From an uncultured Fimbriimonadales bacterium (GTDB lineage Bacteria > Armatimonadota > Fimbriimonadia > Fimbriimonadales > GBS-DC): a stretch of 12,005 nt of DNA. Within the stretch, counting starts at the first letter, position 1. Each line of letters begins with the position of its first letter. Below the pieces are notes generated by a model. It saw only the letters and a list, made by a program, of their open reading frames with translations. It was not told where the DNA came from and made no database searches. The translations under genes were made by a program, and so were the position numbers. This document shows, one piece after another, positions 7,452 through 12,005 of this stretch. The stretch covers positions 1-12,005 of the forward strand of contig CALAMM010000143.1 of assembly GCA_937925775.1 (NCBI GenBank), in the 5' to 3' direction.

Positions 7452-8711
7452 TCACAAAACGAAATGCCAGAACACCGCGCCGTAAGTGCGCTTGGGGGTA
7501 ATCTCCACGCCCGCGGAGAAGCCCAGTCGGAGACGCACACCTGTGAAGAGCGAGCCGCCGCGCGGGGTCACAACGCCGGACACGAATAAGGTGCCGTTTT
7601 TATCGGAGCGCCAAAAATCGGTTCCGAGCGCGAGGCGAAAGTCGCGTCCTGCGCTGTAAATTGCGCCGATGCGTAGGGTCGGCACAAATACCTTCGGTTC
7701 CTCGCTTGGATGGCGTCCCTCGAAACGCGCCTGAAGATACTGGCGCACCACCCGAAACAGGGGACGCTGCACCAATCCTCCCCCGAAATGCCCCGTGTTG
7801 AGCCACAGCACCTTCGGATTGCCCAACGCTCGGATAAGCTTCTCCGTGTCCTCTGTCGGCACCACGATATCGAACCGCGCGCCGATGACGAAAGTCTTCT
7901 CGCCGAGTTCGGGGGTCAGCAGGTTCAGCGGTTCTACAGGTGCCAGCTCCTCGCGCAGGCGAGCGAGCGTGTAGCCCTCACGACGCAGGCGTGCCCGCGC
8001 CCGTATCGCCAAGACCGAGTCCCATAACACATGCGCTAAGTCGGCGCCGCCCAGAATCAGCACGGCGCTATGAACGCGCGGTTCCGACGCCAGCACCGTT
8101 GCCCCCAGAATCGCGCCGAGACTAATCCCCACCAGCGCGATGCGTTCGGGGTCTGTCTCAGGTTGACGCTGCAACCAGTCAAACGCACGGCGCACATCCC
8201 AAGTCGCTTGAATCGCCGCCTCACGCAGCAGGGGCACATCACCAGAGAGAATGAGGTCGCCACTCCCATGCCCTGGCGGTGTGCGCTGCATGTGATAGGG
8301 CAGGGTCATCAGGAACACGGCGATGCCGTTCCGTACCAGCTCCCGCGCCAGCCCCATCTCCAGCTCAGGGCGTCGGATGCCTAAACTGTGCAATAGAACC
8401 ACTGTGGGGACGCGCCCCGCGCGCTCTGCAGGCACAAGCCACCACGCATAGACGAGGTTGTTGGCAGGGTAGCGGCTCGGATATGCGCTGGGGAACTCCA
8501 CACGGTACTCGATGTAGCCGTCTTGCCGCACGCCCGTGACCAAGCGCGAGGGGAACACAGGGTCTAACGGCGCACGCAGCTCTTGGGCGAAGCCGAGCGT
8601 AGCGAAGCCGAAGAGGAGCACTAACAAGATGCCTTGGGTTGCCGCTCGCAGACCCGCTCCTGTGGTGCGGAAAGCGAGGTGTGGGGGAGAGGAGTGCCGA
8701 ACTGCCCTCAT
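7452..8711 (-). CDS. Exported alpha/beta hydrolase with beta-rich C-terminal tail
   Basis: 419 residues. A hydrophobic segment at about 27-42 ending GFA|QE indicates a signal peptide with a long n-region. The alpha/beta hydrolase core spans about 60-330. It has an oxyanion-side motif LLHSLG (106-111), a nucleophile elbow G-I-S-L-G with Ser197, a likely acid Asp281 (ARFDIVVP) and a base His308 (NTGHFGG). This is the order and spacing of dienelactone hydrolase/esterase-like enzymes. The TDPERIALVGISLGA stretch is typical of prolyl-peptidase/DLH-type hydrolases. The substrate is unknown, and ester or peptide hydrolysis in the periplasm is inferred. Residues about 340-419 are additional: short alternating strands (LRIGAIY, FRLALGTDFW, TLFVSGVV, FTGVRLRLGF, YGAVFWHFVL) that look like beta-hairpins of an outer-membrane or surface module. 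The ATG start overlaps the stop of the upstream gene by ATGA, which suggests translational coupling; the Shine-Dalgarno is weak. Confidence 0.85.
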   Translation of the reverse strand: MRAVRHSSPPHLAFRTTGAGLRAATQGILLVLLFGFATLGFAQELRAPLDPVFPSRLVTGVRQDGYIEYRVEFPSAYPSRYPANNLVYAWWLVPAERAGRVPTVVLLHSLGIRRPELEMGLARELVRNGIAVFLMTLPYHMQRTPPGHGSGDLILSGDVPLLREAAIQATWDVRRAFDWLQRQPETDPERIALVGISLGAILGATVLASEPRVHSAVLILGGADLAHVLWDSVLAIRARARLRREGYTLARLREELAPVEPLNLLTPELGEKTFVIGARFDIVVPTEDTEKLIRALGNPKVLWLNTGHFGGGLVQRPLFRVVRQYLQARFEGRHPSEEPKVFVPTLRIGAIYSAGRDFRLALGTDFWRSDKNGTLFVSGVVTPRGGSLFTGVRLRLGFSAGVEITPKRTYGAVFWHFVL

Positions 8712-8902
8712 CGCGTGCGCCCACCCCCATCACGAGGCGCGTTCAGCCAGTCCCGTGCGAACATGACCATCGTAAGGATCAGTAGCAGGGCGTAGAGCGC
8801 TGTGCCCACTTGCATCAGTGCAGCTTCCTCCCCTGCCCAGTACGCCAGCCAGAACGCCAGCAACGCTGTCAGCAGCCAGCCCGCCGCTAAGATGCTCCGC
8901 AC
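8708..8902 (-). CDS. Small two-helix membrane protein, unknown function
   Basis: 64 residues from a GTG start. A good GGGAGG Shine-Dalgarno lies 10 nt upstream (8913-8918, inside the end of aroKB). Two hydrophobic helices are visible, at about residues 4-24 and 29-49, joined by a short acidic GEEA turn. A basic C-terminal tail (RDWLNAPRDGGGRTR) suggests that end stays in the cytoplasm by the positive-inside rule. The gene overlaps aroKB by 16 nt and the hydrolase gene by 4 nt, so it is almost certainly translated from the same mRNA. I recognise no family. The packing between two real genes, the RBS and the clean two-helix pattern argue that it is a gene and not chance. Confidence 0.7.
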   Translation of the reverse strand: MRSILAAGWLLTALLAFWLAYWAGEEAALMQVGTALYALLLILTMVMFARDWLNAPRDGGGRTR

Positions 8903-10512
8903 CGCTTCAACGCCTCCCGCATCACGCTCAGTGGAATGTTCGGCTCCAGTCGCGCCTTTCCTATATCGGTGAGTAGCACCACATTGAGGGCGTCGCCAGT
9001 GCGTTTCTTATCGTGGCGCATCGCGTTCAAAAGCGTTTCGGCGTCGACACCTGAAGGCAACGCCGTCGGCAACCCCGCCTGCGCAACGGTCTCGTAGAGT
9101 TCCCGCACGACTTCGTCGGGTGTGACCCCCAAAATGTTTCCCAGCTCGGCTTCTGCAATCATCCCTGCAGCAATCGCTTCCCCATGCAGCCAGTCGCGAT
9201 AGTGGAGCGCGGCTTCGAGAGCGTGCCCCACGGTATGCCCAAAGTTGAGCAGGACGCGCTTCCCCGAAACCTCGCGCTCATCTTCCGATACAATCTGCGC
9301 TTTGAGATTCACGCACTGGGCAATCGGCAGCGTCCACATGCCGAGATCTTTGCGCACGCGCCGTGGCGTAAGCACACCTGCTTGGAGCATCGCCTGTAGG
9401 CGTCGCCATAGCCCCTTGTGCAGCGCGATGCCGTACTTGAGCATTTCGGCAAATCCGTTGCGCCAGTGGCGTGTAGGTAGCGTCTGCAGCAGTTCAGGGT
9501 CAATTAGCACCAGTGCGGGTTGATGGAACGCGCCCACGAGATTCTTGCCCTGAGGGAGGTCTACTGCAACCTTGCCCCCGACGCTGGAGTCCACCTGCGC
9601 CAACAGTGTGGTTGGAATCTGCACATAGGGGATCCCGCGCATGTAGGTTGCGGCGACAAACCCGCCCAAATCGCCCAGCACGCCGCCCCCCAGCACTAGG
9701 AGCAGACCGCTTCGATCCAAACCCGCTTGCAAAAGTTGTGTATAGAGTCGCTCCGCACTCCGCAGGGATTTGACTCGCTCTCCTGAGCGTAGCGTGGTGG
9801 TCTGCACGGGGATATCTAACGATTGCATCGCGGCTTGAATCGGCTCTGCCCAGCGTAGGAGGGCAGGGTGGGTAAGGAGCGCGGCGCGTGTGAAGCGGCA
9901 CTGCTGCGCAATAAGGTGCGCGGCGCGGTTTCTCAGCGCGGGCGCAACGAAAACCGTGTAGCCACTCGGCTGATGGGGCAGGACCTGCACCGCGAGAGGG
10001 TCATCAGGCGTAGGATGATAAACGCGCCGCACAGCGTCCGTCGCTTGTGCAGGAGAAAGCGTGTCGACCTCCAGCATCCAGTCTGCTTCTTGATAGAGCG
10101 GCTCGCGCGTGCGCACGATCGTTTCCAGCGTCTCGTAGGGGTTCGGCGTCTTTAGAAGAGGGCGGTTCTGGGCGTGCTGCAGGCGTTGCCAAAGGGTTCG
10201 GGGCGAGGCTTTGAGGTAGACCACCCATCCCGACTGGCGCATGAGGGCGCGATTCGTTTCGCTCAGCACAACGCCACCGCCTGTGGCGACGACGCCAGCG
10301 GGGTTCTGGATGATTGCCCGCAAAAGCGCGCTCTCCAATTCCCGAAACTGGGCTTCACCCCCTTGCGCAAATATTTCGGGAATGGTCAGTCCTGACGCCT
10401 GCTCTATGAGCGCGTCCATGTCGTAAAATGGCAGGTGCAGCGACTCCGCGACCTGTTTGCCGATCGTCGTTTTGCCGCTGCCCATGTTGCCGATCAGATA
10501 GAGATGCTTCAT
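8887..10512 (-). CDS. aroKB: Bifunctional shikimate kinase / 3-dehydroquinate synthase
   Basis: 541 residues, the length of both enzymes combined. The N-terminal part (1 to about 165) is shikimate kinase, which phosphorylates shikimate with ATP. It has Walker A G8-N-M-G-S-G-K-T15, D31-M-D33, F56-R57-E58, GGG 78-80, lid R117-P-L-L and R136-E-P-L-Y. The C-terminal part (about 185-541) is the NAD- and metal-dependent dehydroquinate synthase, which converts DAHP to 3-dehydroquinate. It has GGGVLGD 275-281, PTTLLAQVDSSVGGK 300-314 and GKNLVGAFHQP, with likely metal ligands E356, H426 (NFGHTVGH) and H443 (HGE). All key residues are present, so both cytosolic activities in chorismate synthesis should be intact. 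They are non-consecutive steps (2 and 5). The gene follows the secretin gene, as aroK-aroB follows pilQ/hofQ in proteobacteria. I chose ATG 10512 because MKHLYLIGNMGSGKT is the family N-terminus. A GTG at 10566 has a better Shine-Dalgarno and would add 18 residues encoded by a palindrome. Confidence 0.96.
   Translation of the reverse strand: MKHLYLIGNMGSGKTTIGKQVAESLHLPFYDMDALIEQASGLTIPEIFAQGGEAQFRELESALLRAIIQNPAGVVATGGGVVLSETNRALMRQSGWVVYLKASPRTLWQRLQHAQNRPLLKTPNPYETLETIVRTREPLYQEADWMLEVDTLSPAQATDAVRRVYHPTPDDPLAVQVLPHQPSGYTVFVAPALRNRAAHLIAQQCRFTRAALLTHPALLRWAEPIQAAMQSLDIPVQTTTLRSGERVKSLRSAERLYTQLLQAGLDRSGLLLVLGGGVLGDLGGFVAATYMRGIPYVQIPTTLLAQVDSSVGGKVAVDLPQGKNLVGAFHQPALVLIDPELLQTLPTRHWRNGFAEMLKYGIALHKGLWRRLQAMLQAGVLTPRRVRKDLGMWTLPIAQCVNLKAQIVSEDEREVSGKRVLLNFGHTVGHALEAALHYRDWLHGEAIAAGMIAEAELGNILGVTPDEVVRELYETVAQAGLPTALPSGVDAETLLNAMRHDKKRTGDALNVVLLTDIGKARLEPNIPLSVMREALKRCGAS
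8913..8918 (-). promoter_or_regulatory. Shine-Dalgarno GGGAGG for the small membrane protein
   Basis: GGGAGG on the minus strand lies 10 nt before the GTG at 8902. It supports this non-ATG start and the reality of the 64-codon gene. Confidence 0.6.
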
Positions 10513-10525
10513 CCCCTGAGAATCG

Positions 10526-10557
10526 AACTGCAGGGACGCCCTCGCGTCCCTGCAGTT
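10526..10557. repeat. Perfect 14-bp inverted repeat (hairpin) upstream of or inside the aroKB start
   Basis: AACTGCAGGGACGC (10526-10539) and GCGTCCCTGCAGTT (10544-10557) are exact reverse complements around a CCTC loop. The hairpin begins 13 nt before the preferred aroKB ATG and lies 25-56 nt after the secretin stop. No U-tract follows on the minus strand, so it is a poor intrinsic terminator. More likely roles are a REP-like palindrome, an mRNA processing or stability element, or a structure tuning aroKB translation. If translation begins at GTG 10566, it lies in coding sequence. Confidence 0.75.
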
Positions 10558-10576
10558 GGGTATCACGGAAAGTGCG

Positions 10577-10580
10577 CCTC
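10577..10580 (-). promoter_or_regulatory. Shine-Dalgarno-like GAGG before the alternative aroKB start GTG 10566
   Basis: On the minus strand the secretin stop TGA is followed by CGAGG, which lies 10 nt before a GTG in frame with aroKB. This would give a 15-nt intergenic gap and an extension MIPNCRDARASLQFDSQG. The preferred ATG at 10512 has only AGGGG directly abutting it, which is too close to work as a normal site. Confidence 0.4.
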
Positions 10581-10581
10581 G

Positions 10582-12005
10582 TCAAGGGGACATCGCGCCG
10601 CCCAAGTTCTCGTCATCATCCAGCACGGTAGCCGTGACGAAGATGAGCAGTTCCGACTCCACAACCGCCTTGTCGCGACCGCGGAAGAACTGCCCGATAA
10701 GAGGCAAGTCGCTAAGTAGCGGCACCTTCGTGGTGACGTTATTGTCGCTGCGGGATACCAAACCACCCAGCACCATAGTCTCACCGCTTTTGATGCGGCG
10801 CACTGTGAACACGAACTGGGTGTCGAAGCGCGGGAGATCCCGTGCGCCGACACGCACGCGGCTTCCCACATTGGAGACTTGCGGGAATAGGGTGAGCGTG
10901 ATTGTTCCATCCGCGTTCACACGCGGTGTCACGGTCAGCTGCGTGCGCACAGCGATGGGGATGGGCTGCGTAAAGGTCGTCGGTTGCCCCGCTTGGTTGA
11001 ACACGATGAACTGCTGCTCGATGTAGTCTGTTGTCAAGAAGGCCACTGTCGCAGGGCTGTTGTTCTGCGTGACGACAATCGGCGCGTTCACGATGCGCCC
11101 GCGACCCTGACTGAGCAGGGCGCGCAGGTTCGCCACCAAGTTGCCCGTTGCGTAGTTGACAAAGATTGGCGCAGTGCGATCTGCCAGCCCTGCCGTGCCC
11201 GTTTGTAGGTTCACCCGCGCGAGATTCCAATCGATACCGAACTTTTCGGCATCGTTGCGCGTTACCGTGACGAACTCGGCGCGAATGAGCACCTGCTTGG
11301 GCGGGATGTCAAGGAAGCGCAGGATACGGCGTACATACTCGATGGCTTCGGGAGTGCCCCGAACAATCAGCGAGTTGTCGATGTCGTTCGCGACGATGCC
11401 GTCTAATCCCTCGGGAATGAGAATCCCTGCTTGTGCGCCTGCTTGCCCGCCTAGGCCACCGCCTGGCTGACCGCCGAAACCGCCGCCGAAGCCGCCGCCC
11501 GGCTGACCCCCGAAACCGCCCGGTTGACCGCCGAAGCCGCCAAAACCACCGCGTCCACCTGCCCGTTGACCCTCGCCCGGATTCTGAGCAAACTCATTCG
11601 GGTTCGCCACAGGTGTATTGTTGTAGGGTATGGCTGCGCTTCCGTCTATCCGTAACGGCACACTGGGGGGAACGGGAACCTCCATTCCGGGTGCGCTTTG
11701 TCTGATTGTGCGGTTCACGAAATCGCGCAGCTCCGCGAACGGGTCATCGGTCATCATCTCGGTTTTGAAGATCCGCACGATGTCCGAGGCGCGGCTGTGG
11801 CGCAAGGGGATATGTTCCACCACAACCAGCGGTTTTTGCGCTTCCGCAGCCGATGTCGCCTGTACCGCAGGAGGCGTCTCTGCCGGTTTCGGACGCGCCG
11901 GACCAATAACATAAACACCGTTCGCCTCCTTACGGTAGGTTGCGCCCGCCGCCTGACAAATATACCCAAGCACTTGCTCAAACGGCTTCTGATCGATCTT
12001 AATAA
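10582..12005 (-). CDS. pilQ: Secretin, type IV pilus/type II secretion (PilQ/GspD family), 5'-truncated by window edge
   Basis: 473 residues are visible and the frame stays open to base 12003, so the start lies outside the window; the first in-frame GTG (11973) falls inside a domain. Visible residues 1-34 are the end of an STN-type domain (PFEQVLGYICQAAGATY...GVYVIG). An N1-type secretin_N domain follows: EHIPLRHSRASDIVRIF at about 62-79, then IVANDIDNSLIVRGTPEAIEYVRRIL at about 203-228. A long Gly/Gln/Phe-rich insertion splits it. The secretin pore domain runs from about 236 to 460 and includes GRGRIVNAPIVVTQNN and the C-terminal signature GETMVLGGL...TKVPLLSDLPLIGQFF...SELLIFVTATV. The protein should form the outer-membrane ring for a type IV pilus (retraction, twitching, DNA uptake) or a type II system. 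The neighbouring aroK-aroB favours PilQ, but pilMNOP would lie outside the window and is not seen. Confidence 0.93.
   Translation of the reverse strand, partial: IKIDQKPFEQVLGYICQAAGATYRKEANGVYVIGPARPKPAETPPAVQATSAAEAQKPLVVVEHIPLRHSRASDIVRIFKTEMMTDDPFAELRDFVNRTIRQSAPGMEVPVPPSVPLRIDGSAAIPYNNTPVANPNEFAQNPGEGQRAGGRGGFGGFGGQPGGFGGQPGGGFGGGFGGQPGGGLGGQAGAQAGILIPEGLDGIVANDIDNSLIVRGTPEAIEYVRRILRFLDIPPKQVLIRAEFVTVTRNDAEKFGIDWNLARVNLQTGTAGLADRTAPIFVNYATGNLVANLRALLSQGRGRIVNAPIVVTQNNSPATVAFLTTDYIEQQFIVFNQAGQPTTFTQPIPIAVRTQLTVTPRVNADGTITLTLFPQVSNVGSRVRVGARDLPRFDTQFVFTVRRIKSGETMVLGGLVSRSDNNVTTKVPLLSDLPLIGQFFRGRDKAVVESELLIFVTATVLDDDENLGGAMSP
11425..11559 (-). repeat. In-frame Gly-rich low-complexity repeat within the secretin N1 domain
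   Basis: About 45 codons encode a Gly-rich tract built from FGGQPGG-type units: three FGGQPGG-like copies plus degenerate GGLGGQAG and GGFGGFGG. It is read as CCGCC-rich near-repeats on the + strand. It interrupts the N1-type fold between its first helix region and the NSLIV strand. The repeats should be prone to length change by slippage. It is a coding repeat, not a CRISPR array. Confidence 0.8.

Noticed and set aside
10526..10557. Intrinsic terminator of the secretin gene
   Set aside because: The stem is strong but CGATTCTC follows instead of a U-tract, and the downstream gene is only a few bases away in the same direction.
11425..11559. Regularly spaced CCGCC-rich repeats resembling a CRISPR array
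   Set aside because: The repeats are short, in frame and encode a Gly-rich loop in the secretin. There are no spacers of uniform length and no cas genes.
1..12005. Defence island, phage, biosynthetic cluster or other new multi-gene system
   Set aside because: The genes present are pilus, chorismate, hydrolase and propeller proteins. No nuclease, integrase, transposase, toxin or modular synthase signature was seen.

Overview
The window is a GC-rich stretch of bacterial chromosome from a diderm (Gram-negative-type) organism. It encodes an outer-membrane secretin and several proteins with export signals. The gene content is compatible with Armatimonadota-like or similarly deep-branching, possibly thermophilic bacteria: a giant secreted beta-propeller protein, a pilQ-type secretin, and a fused shikimate kinase/dehydroquinate synthase. 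That placement is an inference from style and gene order; there is no rRNA or other marker here to fix the taxon.

Layout: two convergent gene blocks meet at about 7.35-7.45 kb. On the + strand (1-7340) are the 3' part of an NHL/PQQ-like beta-propeller gene and, directly behind it, a 6.4-kb gene for a secreted protein of about 2126 residues. That protein has an N-terminal PQQ-like propeller interrupted by two golvesin-C-like domains, a long beta-sandwich-like middle, and a C-terminal region that looks like a second, interrupted propeller. The two genes are very close and probably co-transcribed.

On the - strand (12005 down to 7452) the order is: a 5'-truncated secretin (pilQ/gspD type), an aroK-aroB fusion, a 64-residue two-helix membrane protein, and an exported alpha/beta hydrolase with an unusual beta-rich tail. 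Short gaps or overlaps (69, -16 and -4 nt) suggest one transcription unit. The secretin-then-aroK-aroB order recalls the pilMNOPQ-aroK-aroB (hofMNOPQ-aroK-aroB) order known from proteobacteria, here with aroK and aroB fused.

Non-coding structure is limited to two spots. One is a GC-rich hairpin, possibly part of a MITE/REP-like element, between the convergent blocks. The other is a perfect 14-bp inverted repeat between the secretin gene and aroKB, which complicates the choice of the aroKB start. I see no RNA genes, CRISPR array, insertion sequence, phage or defence genes. The most unusual items are the architecture of the giant protein, the hydrolase with its beta-rich tail, and the palindrome at the aroKB start. 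I did not find a convincing new multi-gene system.
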